A stretch of DNA of 64,000 nucleotides from Thermococcus sp. LS1 (GTDB taxonomy: Archaea; Methanobacteriota_B; Thermococci; Thermococcales; Thermococcaceae). The stretch is from assembly GCF_012027395.1 (NCBI RefSeq), contig NZ_SNUJ01000002.1, forward strand, positions 372,001 to 436,000, read 5' to 3'. Every line of letters begins with the position of its first letter. The stretch's first letter is position 1. Shown piece by piece: positions 7,354-16,559 of the stretch. Made by a program: the position numbers and the translations under genes. A model generated the notes under the pieces. That model was not told where the DNA came from. It saw only the letters and a list, made by a program, of their open reading frames with translations, and did not search any database.

Positions 7354-8643
7354 ATGACCCAGCTGGAGGAAGCTAGGCGCGGAGTAGTTACGGAGGAAAT
7401 GAAGTTCATAGCGGAGCGCGAGGGGATAAGTGCTGAAAAGCTGAGGAGAAGCGTCGCCAAAGGCCACACCGTCATATTCCGCAACGTGAGGCACGATTGG
7501 GTCAAGCCCGTTGCAGTTGGTGAAGTCGTCCGCGTCAAGGTCAACGCCAACATAGGCACCTCGCGCGACATAGTAGACGTCGAGGCCGAGATAGAGAAGG
7601 CCAAAATCGCGGTCAAATATGGCGCCGATACCATAATGGATCTCTCAACTGGCGGCGACCTCGATGAAATAAGAAAGCGCATAATGAAGGCGGTGGACGT
7701 TCCCATTGGCACCGTTCCCATCTACCAGGCCGCCGAGGAGATGCTGGCCAAAGGAAAGGCCATCATCGAGATGACCGAGGACGACATGTGGAAGGCTGTG
7801 GAGAAGCACTTCAGGGACGGCGTTGACTACACGACGATACACGTTGGAGTTACGAAAGAGGTCGTCGAGAAGATGAAGAGAACCAAGAGGATCGTCGGCA
7901 TGGTCTCCCGCGGCGGAACGTTCCTGGCAGCGTGGATACTCCACTGGGGCGAGGAGAACCCCTTCTACAAGAACTACGACTATCTCCTTGAGCTCGCCAG
8001 GGAGTACGACGTCGTCCTAAGCCTCGGCGACGGGTTGAGGCCTGGTGGACTGCCCGATGCTGGCGACGAACTGCAGATAGCCGAGCTTTACACCCTCGGA
8101 AGGCTCGTTAGGAGAGCCAGAGAGGCAGGAGTTCAGACCATGGTTGAAGGGCCCGGCCACGTTCCGATAGACCAGATAGCAGCCCAGGTGAAGCTGGCCA
8201 AGATCGCCACGGATAACGCTCCTTTCTATGTGTTGGGTCCGATAGTTACCGACGTCTTCCCAGGCTATGACCACATCACGGCGGCCATAGGCGGAGCCAT
8301 AGCCGCTCTAAACGGGGCTGACTTCCTCTGCTACGTCACCCCAGCGGAGCACCTCGGCCTCCCGACTGTCGAGCACGTTAGAGAGGGGGTTATAGCTGCC
8401 AGGATAGCCGCTCACGCAGTCAATCTAACGCGCTTCGAGGCCGATTTTAAGAAGGATTACCTCATGAGCCTCGCGAGGGGAAGGCTGAACTGGGCGAAGC
8501 AGTTCGAGCTCAGCGAGGACAAGGAGATGTTCGTTGAGATAAGGAAGGAGAGACCGACAAAGACCGAGGCATGCTCTATGTGCGGCGATTTATGCGCGAT
8601 AAAGCTCATCAACGACATGCTGAGGAAGGGTGAGGCCGAGTGA
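7354..8643 (+). CDS. thiC: Phosphomethylpyrimidine synthase
   Basis: ThiC rearranges aminoimidazole ribotide (AIR) into hydroxymethylpyrimidine phosphate using a [4Fe-4S] cluster and SAM. The 429-residue protein has the conserved barrel segments (VKYGADTIMDLSTGGDLDE, VEGPGHVPIDQI, YVTPAEHLGLP) and the C-terminal cluster motif CSMCGDLC (CX2CX4C). The start at 7354 follows GGTGGTGG. The gene diverges from the thi4 operon and is followed, with a 4-bp overlap, by purC. Since ThiC consumes AIR, an intermediate of purine synthesis, the arrangement puts the enzyme at the branch point with the purine genes. Confidence 0.96.
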   Translation: MTQLEEARRGVVTEEMKFIAEREGISAEKLRRSVAKGHTVIFRNVRHDWVKPVAVGEVVRVKVNANIGTSRDIVDVEAEIEKAKIAVKYGADTIMDLSTGGDLDEIRKRIMKAVDVPIGTVPIYQAAEEMLAKGKAIIEMTEDDMWKAVEKHFRDGVDYTTIHVGVTKEVVEKMKRTKRIVGMVSRGGTFLAAWILHWGEENPFYKNYDYLLELAREYDVVLSLGDGLRPGGLPDAGDELQIAELYTLGRLVRRAREAGVQTMVEGPGHVPIDQIAAQVKLAKIATDNAPFYVLGPIVTDVFPGYDHITAAIGGAIAALNGADFLCYVTPAEHLGLPTVEHVREGVIAARIAAHAVNLTRFEADFKKDYLMSLARGRLNWAKQFELSEDKEMFVEIRKERPTKTEACSMCGDLCAIKLINDMLRKGEAE

Positions 8644-9299
8644 GGCTCATCTACCGCGGCAAAACGAAGGACGTTTACGAGGATGGCCCGTATCTAGTCT
8701 TTTACTTCAAGGACTCCCTGCTGGGCGAAGACGGCAGAGAGGACACGGGTGGCAACGAGGTGATAGGCGAGAGACCTGGCAAGGGGAGTGCAGTTCTCAA
8801 GCAGACGGAGTTCTTCTTCAGCCTGCTGGAAAGGAACGGGATAAGGACCCACTTCGTCGAGCGGATTGACGAGAGAAGGGCGCGCTTTCTGAATGCGGAG
8901 AGGATTCCGCTGGAGGCTATATACCGCTTCAAGGCTTATGGAAGCTTTCTCAGGAGATACAGCGGCTGGGTGGAGTCCCTCCAAGAGCTGGGAATAGTCG
9001 AGTTCACCCTCAAGGACGACTCGCTCGGCGACCCCCTCATAACCGAAGAAGCAATATTACGGCTCGGTATAGCGAGCGAAGGGGAGCTGGAGGAAATGAA
9101 GGAGGTAACGAAAAGGGTCGCCGAAGTCCTGGCGGAGTTCTTCTCTACAAAGGGGCTTGAGCTAATAGACTTCAAGCTGGAGTTCGGCAGGCTGAATGGA
9201 GAGCTTCTGGTGATAGACGAGCTCAGCGGCGACACGATGCGCGTTATGAAGGGTGGAAGGCTTTTGAGTCAGGAAGAGCTCCTGGAGGTGGTAGAATGA
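8640..9299 (+). CDS. purC: SAICAR synthetase
   Basis: The 219-residue enzyme ligates aspartate to CAIR with ATP. It begins MRLIYRGKTKDVYEDG, the typical nucleotide-binding start, and contains RFKAYGSFLRRYSG, an archaeal variant of the family's R-x-x-x-x-GS motif, and IDELSGDTMR near the end. The start is GTG at 8640 and overlaps the thiC stop as GTGA. It is followed by purP with an ATGA overlap. Tight overlaps indicate one transcript with thiC. Confidence 0.94.
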   Translation: MRLIYRGKTKDVYEDGPYLVFYFKDSLLGEDGREDTGGNEVIGERPGKGSAVLKQTEFFFSLLERNGIRTHFVERIDERRARFLNAERIPLEAIYRFKAYGSFLRRYSGWVESLQELGIVEFTLKDDSLGDPLITEEAILRLGIASEGELEEMKEVTKRVAEVLAEFFSTKGLELIDFKLEFGRLNGELLVIDELSGDTMRVMKGGRLLSQEELLEVVE

Positions 9300-10228
9300 T
9301 AATCTCCACCATAGCTTCCCACTCCTCCCTTCAGATACTCATGGGGGCAAAGAGAGAGGGCTTCAGAACGAGACTCTACGTCAAACCGAATAGAAAGGCC
9401 TTCTACTCCTCCATCCCGCTCGTCGATGAAATCGTCGTAACGGAAAACATGAGGGAAGTACTCGGTGATGACGGCATCGTCGTACCCCACGGCTCTTTCG
9501 TGGCCTACCTTGGCATAGAGGCCATCGAGAAAGCAAACACTAAGTTCTTCGGCAACAAGCGTTTCCTCAAGTGGGAAACCAGCTTTGAGCTCCAGGATAT
9601 GGCCCTTAAAAAGGCCGGCATTCCGATGGTTGAAGTCATCGAGCCCGAAGAGGCTAAGCCAGACGAGCTTTACTTTGTCCGCCTTGAGGGACCGAGGGGC
9701 GGAAGCGGGCACTTCTTGGCTTACGGCTATGAACTGGAGGAGAAGATCAAAGGCCTGAGCGAACCCTACAGGATTGAACGCTTCACAGACGGCGTTTACC
9801 TTTACGTCCACTTCTTCTATTCGCCGATTTTAAACCGTTTGGAGCTCTTTGGCGTTGATGAGCGCTTGGTCATCGCGGACGCAAACAAGAGGCGGCCCTT
9901 CAAGACCCTCCCCTACACCATAGCGGGAAACAAGGCCATAGCGCTGAGGGAGTCGCTCATTCCAATGCTCTACGATTACGGATTGGCTTTCGTCAAGGCC
10001 ATGGAAGAGCTTGAACCTCCCGGCATCATAGGTCCCTTCGCTCTCCACTTCGCCTACGATGGTGAATTCCGCTGCATAGGCTTCGCCTCGCGCATAGACG
10101 GCGGCAGCAATGCCAAACACTGGTACTCGGCCCTCTACTGGGAGAGGCCGATGCTCATGGGCGAGAGGATAGCGCGCGAGATTAAGCTCGCCCTCGAGGA
10201 GGACCACCTCGAGGAGGTGGTAACTTGA
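9296..10228 (+). CDS. purP: FAICAR synthetase (formate-dependent, archaeal)
   Basis: PurP is the archaeal ATP-grasp enzyme that formylates AICAR with free formate and ATP, replacing the first half of bacterial PurH. The 310-residue product begins with IISTIASHSSLQILMGAKREG and has the ATP-grasp segments RLEGPRGGSGHFLAYGYEL and the C-terminal FASRIDGGSNAKHWYS. Start ATG at 9296 overlaps purC by four bases. It acts between PurC/PurB and the IMP cyclohydrolase encoded next. Confidence 0.93.
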   Translation: MIISTIASHSSLQILMGAKREGFRTRLYVKPNRKAFYSSIPLVDEIVVTENMREVLGDDGIVVPHGSFVAYLGIEAIEKANTKFFGNKRFLKWETSFELQDMALKKAGIPMVEVIEPEEAKPDELYFVRLEGPRGGSGHFLAYGYELEEKIKGLSEPYRIERFTDGVYLYVHFFYSPILNRLELFGVDERLVIADANKRRPFKTLPYTIAGNKAIALRESLIPMLYDYGLAFVKAMEELEPPGIIGPFALHFAYDGEFRCIGFASRIDGGSNAKHWYSALYWERPMLMGERIAREIKLALEEDHLEEVVT

Positions 10229-10815
10229 GGTACGTCGGGAGAATGCTCGGCGTGGGCCTAAACAACGGGAGGCCCTTCGCCTTCTACCGCCTGAACTCCC
10301 GCTCCTTCCCTAACAGGAGGGCGGTTATTCGGGGAAACGAAATTTACATAGCCAACCAGACCGAGACTGACAACCCCTACGTGAGCTATTCCGTTGTGAA
10401 GCTGCTCGAAAACTACGCGGTCGTGAGCAACGGACTGCAGACTGTCTTTATAGCGCAGGCTCTCGAAGAGGAAAGCCCGAGAAAAGCGTTAATCCATGTC
10501 CTCGACGCCCTCGACTACGAGCGTGATGACTACAGCACACCGAGGATAGCTGCCATAGTGGAGTGCGGGAAAGCTAGGGGCTGGCTCGGCTTCGTTGGCA
10601 GAGAAGAGCTCTGGGTTAAAGCCATTAAGCTGGAGGAAGGGAAGGCATTCTTTACCGCGACGTACAACGTTGATGGCATTGAAGAGCTGGAGCTGAGCTT
10701 TTCGAATGCTGAAGAACTGGCCGAGAAAGTCTTAAGGCTGGAGTTCGCCCATCCGGTGCTGGCGATTGGGGTGGTTGAAAAAGAGAGTGGCTGGGAAGTG
10801 GCGGTCAGGCCTTGA
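10225..10815 (+). CDS. purO: IMP cyclohydrolase, archaeal PurO type
   Basis: A 196-residue protein of the PurO family, which closes the purine ring of FAICAR to IMP. It has the family's YVGRMLGVGLNNGRPFAFYRLNSRSFPNR start, of which GRPFAFYRLNSRSFPNR is most diagnostic, and ANQTETDNPYVSYSVVK. The start codon is TTG at 10225, supported by GGAGGTGG seven bases upstream, and overlaps the purP stop as TTGA. Thus the last two steps of IMP synthesis are encoded side by side. PurB is not in the window. Confidence 0.9.
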   Translation: MRYVGRMLGVGLNNGRPFAFYRLNSRSFPNRRAVIRGNEIYIANQTETDNPYVSYSVVKLLENYAVVSNGLQTVFIAQALEEESPRKALIHVLDALDYERDDYSTPRIAAIVECGKARGWLGFVGREELWVKAIKLEEGKAFFTATYNVDGIEELELSFSNAEELAEKVLRLEFAHPVLAIGVVEKESGWEVAVRP

Positions 10816-10898
10816 ACCTTCTCTTTTTAAGTCCATATCAACTCAACACCACGGAATCTTTTTATTGTCTCCTTCATAACGTTAAAGCGGTGATTTTC

Positions 10899-12749
10899 AT
10901 GGATGACCCCTACATCTGGATGGAGGATCTGAACAATAAGTGCGTTCTTAAACTGATTGAAGAGGAGAACAAACGCTTTAGGGAGTTTGTTGGAGAGCTC
11001 AGCGACGAGCTTTTTCCGGAGGTCAAGGAGCTCTACTTTCTGCCCATTATCAGAACGGCAAAGCTGACCGAACGGGGCACGCTCGTAATGGTCAATGAGG
11101 CCGGAAGGCAGGTCATTAAGTGGCTTGACGGTGATGTGATAGTCGATTCCAAAAAGCTTGAAGAAGAGCTCGGCGATGAAGTGCTTTTGCAGGGCTTCAC
11201 AGCAGATAGCGAAGGAAAGAGGCTCGCCTACAGCTTCTCCATTGGAGGGGCAGACGAGGGGATAACAAGGATAATCGACCTCGAGAGCGGGAAACTCATC
11301 GAAGAGATTAGGCCTTCAGTTTGGGGAATCATCTTCCTCGAGGACGGCTACTACTTCGCGCGCTTCTACAGAAAGGAGAAGACCCCCGATGGAATGGAGC
11401 CGCCGGCGGTGAGGCTCTTCTTCAAGGACGAGAGCGGTGAAAGGATGGTCTTCGGTGGGGGCCTCGGCTCTGGCTACTTCATCAACATGGGGAAGAGCAC
11501 CGACGGAAAATGGGCGATGGTAGTGGTGACCTTTGGCTGGAACAAGGCTGAGGTATACCTCGGCTCCATAAAGGAGCCCGAAAAGTGGGAGAAGGTTTAC
11601 TCAGCTGAGGTTCCGGCACAGCCGATAGACGTTATCGATGGAAAGATCTACATCCTCACGAAGGAAGGAAAGGGCCTCGGAAAGGTCATCGCAATCGAGG
11701 ACGGCAAAATCGAGGAGATAATCCCCGAGGGCGAGTTCCCGCTGGAGTGGGCAGTAGTAGTGGGCGACAGAATCCTCGCCGGCAGGCTCGTCCATGCCAG
11801 CCACAGGCTCGAGGTTTACTCACTTGATGGCAAGAAGCTCGACGAGATTATCTTCGACCTGCCCGGAAGCCTCTACCCACTCGACACCGATGGCAAGAAG
11901 GTTATCCTCCGATACGAGAGCTTCACCGTCCCCTACAGGCTCTACGAGTTTGACGGAGAGCTGAAGCTTCTCGACGAGAGGAAAGTTGAAGGTGACTTTC
12001 AGGTGAGCGAGGACTTTGCGATGTCGAGGGACGGCACGAGGATTCATTACTTCCTAGTCAAAGGCGAGAGGGACGAGAAGAAGGCCTGGGTCTTCGGCTA
12101 CGGCGGCTTCAACATTGCCTTAACTCCGAGATTCTTCCCGCAGGCGATTCCGTTCATACGGCGCGGCGGAACCTTTGTGATGGCCAACCTCAGGGGAGGT
12201 AGTGAATACGGCGAAGAGTGGCACCGCGCCGGAATGAGGGAAAACAAGCAGAACGTCTTCGACGACTTCATAGCCGTTCTCGGTAAGCTCAAGGCCGAGG
12301 GCTACAAGGTTGCCGCCTGGGGCAGGAGCAACGGCGGGCTGCTCGTCTCAGCGACGCTCGTCCAGCGGCCGGACGTCATGGACGCGGCGCTGATAGGCTA
12401 CCCCGTCATTGACATGCTCCGCTTCCACAAGCTCTACATCGGCAGCGTTTGGATCCCTGAGTACGGCAATCCCGACGACCCGAAGGACAGGGAGTTTCTG
12501 CTGAAGTACAGCCCCTACCACAACGTCAAAAGGCAGAAATATCCGCCAACGCTCCTCTACACTGGCTTATACGATGACAGGGTTCACCCAGCACATGCCA
12601 TCAAGTTCTCCATGAAGTTGAAGGAGGTCGGCGCGCCAGTTTATCTGCGCGTGGAAACTAAGAGCGGCCACATGGGCGCTTCGCCTGAGACGAGGGCAAG
12701 AGAATTGACTGACCTGCTGGCGTTTGTTGTTAAGACTCTCGAGGCTTAG
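10899..12749 (+). CDS. Prolyl oligopeptidase
   Basis: A cytosolic serine peptidase of family S9A, 616 residues, the same length as the Pyrococcus furiosus enzyme. The first ~350 residues form the beta-propeller region and the rest the alpha/beta-hydrolase domain. The nucleophile is Ser477 in WGRSNGG; the acid and histidine are in YDDRVHPAHA and SGHMGAS. RGGSEYGEEWH upstream matches the oxyanion region. I start at 10899 (MDDPYIWMEDL) because GGTGAT precedes it and a T-rich TATA-like stretch lies at about 10857-10866; the longer frame would run through that promoter. Confidence 0.95.
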   Translation: MDDPYIWMEDLNNKCVLKLIEEENKRFREFVGELSDELFPEVKELYFLPIIRTAKLTERGTLVMVNEAGRQVIKWLDGDVIVDSKKLEEELGDEVLLQGFTADSEGKRLAYSFSIGGADEGITRIIDLESGKLIEEIRPSVWGIIFLEDGYYFARFYRKEKTPDGMEPPAVRLFFKDESGERMVFGGGLGSGYFINMGKSTDGKWAMVVVTFGWNKAEVYLGSIKEPEKWEKVYSAEVPAQPIDVIDGKIYILTKEGKGLGKVIAIEDGKIEEIIPEGEFPLEWAVVVGDRILAGRLVHASHRLEVYSLDGKKLDEIIFDLPGSLYPLDTDGKKVILRYESFTVPYRLYEFDGELKLLDERKVEGDFQVSEDFAMSRDGTRIHYFLVKGERDEKKAWVFGYGGFNIALTPRFFPQAIPFIRRGGTFVMANLRGGSEYGEEWHRAGMRENKQNVFDDFIAVLGKLKAEGYKVAAWGRSNGGLLVSATLVQRPDVMDAALIGYPVIDMLRFHKLYIGSVWIPEYGNPDDPKDREFLLKYSPYHNVKRQKYPPTLLYTGLYDDRVHPAHAIKFSMKLKEVGAPVYLRVETKSGHMGASPETRARELTDLLAFVVKTLEA

Positions 12750-12825
12750 CCCTCTCCTCTAATTTTCAATATGTATAACTCTTAACTAATACTCCAAGCA
12801 GAAGCCAGAATCTGCCAGAGCTCGA

Positions 12826-12871
12826 AAAGTTCTTATATTTCCGGGGACGAGAATATACCCGGGGCAGGAAC
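12826..12871 (+). promoter_or_regulatory. Promoter of KaiC-like gene with 12-bp near repeat
   Basis: TTCTTATATTT (12830-12840) is a TATA-like element. ATATTTCCGGGG (12835-12846) recurs as ATATACCCGGGG (12853-12864) with a period of 18 bases, so the first copy overlaps the TATA box and the second would lie near the transcription start. This could be an operator, but it is only one pair of copies. Confidence 0.45.
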
Positions 12872-13576
12872 ATGGAGAGCGCAAGGATATCGACGGGCAT
12901 TCCTGGTCTCGATGCGATGCTCAACGGTGGCCTAATCCCAGGAAGGACTTATTTAGTCAAGGGAGCTCCCGGAACGGGAAAAACAACGCTCGCGATGCAC
13001 TTTGCCATGGCCGGCATTGCCAACGGAGAGAACGTTCTCTACGTGACCTTAGAAGAGCCGGCAGATAACCTCAGGGCGGACATGACCAAGCTGGGATTTA
13101 ACCTCCGCGATCCTAGGTTCACCCTGATAGACGCGACTCCAACGGCTGAGAGATACGTTCTCGTGGACGACTTCTTTGAGTCCTTCGCTAAGAACATAGA
13201 GAGGATGACGGAGGCCATAAAGCAGCAGCTCCGCACGAAGCACTACACCCGGATAATTCTCGATCCCATAACCATGCTCAAGCTGACAGCGACGAAGGAG
13301 ATAGAGTACAGGAGGGCCTTCCTGACCTTCATAAAGACGATGATGAGGATGAGGACGACCGTTCTGCTGACATCGGAGCTTCAGAGAACGGACATCGAGG
13401 AGTACCTTGTGAGCGGCGTGATAGAGCTGAAGGCCTTCGAAGTCGACGGGAGACTCTCCCGGGGCATCAAGATAACCAAATTTAGAGGGAGCGGCTTCGA
13501 CGGAACCATCAGGCCGTATGAAATTACTGACAGGGGGATAGTGGTCTATAACGATCGCGTGATTTCTTTACCCTGA
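12872..13576 (+). CDS. KaiC/RadA-like RecA-superfamily ATPase
   Basis: A single-domain, 234-residue ATPase of the archaeal KaiC-like group. Walker A is GAPGTGKTT near residue 30, EEP follows strand VLYVTLE, and Walker B is RIILDPITML near residue 130. The C-terminus has IKITKFRGSGFD, as in KaiC domains that couple ATP hydrolysis to signalling. There is no second KaiC domain and no DNA-binding domain. Such proteins are numerous in Thermococcales and mostly uncharacterised. Its last nine bases overlap the end of the convergent Lhr helicase gene. Confidence 0.85.
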   Translation: MESARISTGIPGLDAMLNGGLIPGRTYLVKGAPGTGKTTLAMHFAMAGIANGENVLYVTLEEPADNLRADMTKLGFNLRDPRFTLIDATPTAERYVLVDDFFESFAKNIERMTEAIKQQLRTKHYTRIILDPITMLKLTATKEIEYRRAFLTFIKTMMRMRTTVLLTSELQRTDIEEYLVSGVIELKAFEVDGRLSRGIKITKFRGSGFDGTIRPYEITDRGIVVYNDRVISLP

Positions 13577-16168
13577 TGCTTCTATCATCGCCATTATCTT
13601 TCTGTGCAGCTGCTTGATGAGCTCCCTTCTGTCTTCCATCAGAACGACGTCGCTGGAACCTATAACTTCGAGGTTGAAGGCGAATGGACTTGGCAGCTCG
13701 TTGTGCTCGATCACAACCTTAACTTTCTCGTCGCGAACCCACCTCAGGAACTGCTCCGCACTCTCGACGTCCATTTTGTCCTCCATTATCTCGCGGTAGA
13801 CCTCCTTCAGGAGCGGGAAGTCAGGGTAGTTCTCCTTGAGCACCTTGAGGAGAGCAACGGCCATCACCTGCTGCCTGCCGAGCCTCTTGCTCCTCCCGAC
13901 ATAGCGCCTTAAAATGAGCAGTCCACGGTTGGCCACGTGTCTGAACCTTCTCTTCAGCAGTTCGGTGTTGTCGAGGGCCTTTTTGAGAGTCTCCCTCAAA
14001 TCCCCAATCTCAAAGAGCGCCCGTATTTCCCCCTCGTCCAATCTCTTCTCTGGTGGGAGGAGAAGGGCAAAGCCGTTGTCGTTTATCGCTATTCCAACGT
14101 TGCAGTTCTTCCACTGGCTGACCATGTAGGCAAAGGCTCTGCTCAGGGCATCGTTTGCTCGCCTGCCGATGAGCGTGTGGAAGAAGTAGCGGTTCCTCTT
14201 CTCGCCAAGGACCTCCTCAACGAGAACCGTGCTGTTGTCCGGAATCACTGAATAGCGAGCCTGCTCGTGGAAGTAGGCTAAAATTGCTCTCGCGGCGCGC
14301 TCGTCTATGCCGTACCTCCTCATGAGGAGCGACTTTGCACCCCGCTTGTCTAGAAGGTTCTTAACTTCCCTCCTAAACTTCTGGACATCCAGGGCAAGGT
14401 CAAAGCTAAGCGGAAGCATCTCCGAGAACCAGGCAGGTATGGTTGGCTTCGCACCCTCGCGCGGGATAACGTAGATCTTGTTGCCCCTGCTCTTGATGAA
14501 CTCGTAGGTTCTTCCGGCGAGAACAAAGATATCTCCTGGCATGAGCCTCTCGGCGAACTCCTCTTCAACCGTTCCGATGAGCTTCTTGTCCATCGTGTAA
14601 ACCTTTATCTTCGCCTCGTCGGGAATTGTCCCGACGTTCATGTAGTAGATGGCCCTCGTCATCTTGCCGCGCCTGCCGAATTTTCCGTCCTCCAGCCATA
14701 TCTTGGCGTAGACCTTCCTCTCTTCGAGGCCGGCGTATTCTCCCGCCAGATACTTCAGCACGCTCATGAAGTCCTCGTAAGGCAGGTCGTGGAAGGGGTA
14801 AGCTCTCCTCACGAGCTTGTATGCCTCATCGACCTCCCAGACCTGATTCAGTGCCATACCAAGCAGGTGCTGAACCAGAACATCGAGAGGATTCTTCGGG
14901 ATTCTAATCCTGTCGAGCCTCCTGTTGCGGGCGTTGTGCGCCAAAACGGTAACCTCGACCAAATCGTCCCTGTCGAGGGCCAAAATGACGCCTTTGCTCA
15001 CGTCGTGCAGCCTGTGACCGGCCCTTCCAATCCTCTGCAATGCTCTATTGACGCTCTTTGGCGAACCGATGAGGACAACCAAATCTATTGTACCGATGTC
15101 AATGCCAAGCTCTAAGCTTGTCGAAGTGACGACGGCCTTCAGCTCACCCCTCTTTAGCTTCTCCTCGACGTCCAGGCGAACCTCTCGCGAAAGGCTTGAG
15201 TGATGAGCTTCGATCAGCCCCTCAAACTCCGGATAGCGCTTCTTCAGGTTGAAGGCTACTCTCTCAGCACCACTCCTCGTGTTGGTGAAGATTAGCGTCG
15301 TCCTGTGCTCCCTTATCAGCTCGGCCAGGCGCCTGTAGAGGGCGTCGCTCAGGGTTCCAGCGTCAGTGTAAATCAAATCCTCGACGACGCTCTCGACCCA
15401 TATTTTGGTCTCTTTGGCGAAGCTGACGTCAACTATTAGGCCTGGCCTCGGTTTGCCCTCATCGTCAAAACCGAAAACGAACTTGGCAACTTCCTCAAGC
15501 GGATGAATCGTTGCACTCAAGCCTATCCTGACGAATTCACTCTCGGCGAGATTTGCCAGGCGCTCGATGCTCAACGCCAGGTGGGAACCGCGCTTGTTCT
15601 CGGCCAAGGCGTGAACCTCATCGATGATGAGGTACTTTACAGTTCTCAGCCTCTCGCGGAACTTTGGCGCATTGAGCGCTATGGCGAGGCTTTCTGGAGT
15701 GGTTATGAGTATGTGGGGCGGCTTCCTCACCATCTTGCTCTTCTCGTAGCTCGAGGTGTCGCTCGTCCTTATGCCGACCCTTATCTCCGGCAGCTCGTAG
15801 CCAAGCTCCTTGGCGACCTCCTTTATCTCCGCCAATGGCCCCTCAAGATTGCGCTTTATGTCGTTGTTGAGTGCTCTCAACGGAGAGACGTAGAGAACGT
15901 AGATTTTATCATCCAGCTTCCCCTCCTTCCCCAAAAGAATAAGCTCGTTTATTGCCGCGAGAAAGGCAGAGAGAGTCTTTCCAGAACCGGTCGGCGATGA
16001 GATGAGAACATTCTCCCCCCTGTGGATCTCAATAACCGCATATCGCTGGGGCGGGGTGAAGGTGCCGAACTTCCGCTTAAACCACTCTCTAACCGGCTCG
16101 CTCAGTATCTCGAATATCTCCTCGTCCGCGTATTCCCTCTCAGCGTACCTTATCCTCTTCCCACTCAT
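13568..16168 (-). CDS. Lhr-family superfamily 2 helicase
   Basis: An 866-residue ATP-dependent helicase with an Lhr core. Motif I is SPTGSGKTLSAFLAA, motif II is DEVH (IIDEVHALAENKRG), motif III is SAT in GLSATIHPLEE, and motif VI is QRIGRAGHR. A long C-terminal region (about residues 450-866) contains the winged-helix and Lhr-specific domains. Archaeal Lhr proteins unwind RNA/DNA hybrids or anneal strands and are linked to repair or RNA metabolism. No extra iron-sulfur cluster cysteines are evident. It is transcribed singly, divergent from the small NFU-like gene. Confidence 0.92.
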   Translation of the reverse strand: MSGKRIRYAEREYADEEIFEILSEPVREWFKRKFGTFTPPQRYAVIEIHRGENVLISSPTGSGKTLSAFLAAINELILLGKEGKLDDKIYVLYVSPLRALNNDIKRNLEGPLAEIKEVAKELGYELPEIRVGIRTSDTSSYEKSKMVRKPPHILITTPESLAIALNAPKFRERLRTVKYLIIDEVHALAENKRGSHLALSIERLANLAESEFVRIGLSATIHPLEEVAKFVFGFDDEGKPRPGLIVDVSFAKETKIWVESVVEDLIYTDAGTLSDALYRRLAELIREHRTTLIFTNTRSGAERVAFNLKKRYPEFEGLIEAHHSSLSREVRLDVEEKLKRGELKAVVTSTSLELGIDIGTIDLVVLIGSPKSVNRALQRIGRAGHRLHDVSKGVILALDRDDLVEVTVLAHNARNRRLDRIRIPKNPLDVLVQHLLGMALNQVWEVDEAYKLVRRAYPFHDLPYEDFMSVLKYLAGEYAGLEERKVYAKIWLEDGKFGRRGKMTRAIYYMNVGTIPDEAKIKVYTMDKKLIGTVEEEFAERLMPGDIFVLAGRTYEFIKSRGNKIYVIPREGAKPTIPAWFSEMLPLSFDLALDVQKFRREVKNLLDKRGAKSLLMRRYGIDERAARAILAYFHEQARYSVIPDNSTVLVEEVLGEKRNRYFFHTLIGRRANDALSRAFAYMVSQWKNCNVGIAINDNGFALLLPPEKRLDEGEIRALFEIGDLRETLKKALDNTELLKRRFRHVANRGLLILRRYVGRSKRLGRQQVMAVALLKVLKENYPDFPLLKEVYREIMEDKMDVESAEQFLRWVRDEKVKVVIEHNELPSPFAFNLEVIGSSDVVLMEDRRELIKQLHRKIMAMIEASG

Positions 16169-16259
16169 CGGCCGACCATTTGCTTTTGGATTTTTAAACT
16201 ATTCGGTTGGCTTAACAAACTTTTTAAGTGCTTATGATGAACCCCAATTGGGTGAGAAG

Positions 16260-16535
16260 ATGGAGGTGCTCAAAAAGGTTCTTGAGGAGTTCAACCGGCT
16301 CCACGGCAGCGAAGCCCAGGCCAGGCTCGTGGGAGTCAATGGTGATGAGGTTGTCATTGAGTTCGAGGGCTCGTTCTGCGCAACCTGCGGGCTCTACGAC
16401 TACTTCGACGACATCAAGTGGGAGGCCCTGGAGTTCGGCCTGAGAGTTGAGCCCGTCGAGGTCTTGGAGGCCGAAGAAGATGAATTCGAGCACGGACGGT
16501 ACGTTGTAAAGTACAGGCTCGCAGGCAAAAGTTAA
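16260..16535 (+). CDS. Small CxxC protein resembling an NFU domain
   Basis: The product is 91 residues. I place the start at 16260, where GGTGA lies just upstream and ACTTTTTAAG provides a TATA box at about 16218-16227; the longer frame has no ribosome-binding site. The order helix, G-x-E-A-x-A-x-L-V-G-V-N-G-D-E-V-V-I-E-F-E-G, then CATC and a following helix, resembles the C-terminal NifU (NFU) domain, where the two cysteines carry a transferable [4Fe-4S] cluster. An acidic tail follows. The similarity is by eye and could be superficial, so a role in iron-sulfur delivery is a hypothesis. Confidence 0.65.
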   Translation: MEVLKKVLEEFNRLHGSEAQARLVGVNGDEVVIEFEGSFCATCGLYDYFDDIKWEALEFGLRVEPVEVLEAEEDEFEHGRYVVKYRLAGKS

Positions 16536-16559
16536 AAGCGCTCCCTCGATTCTTCCACC

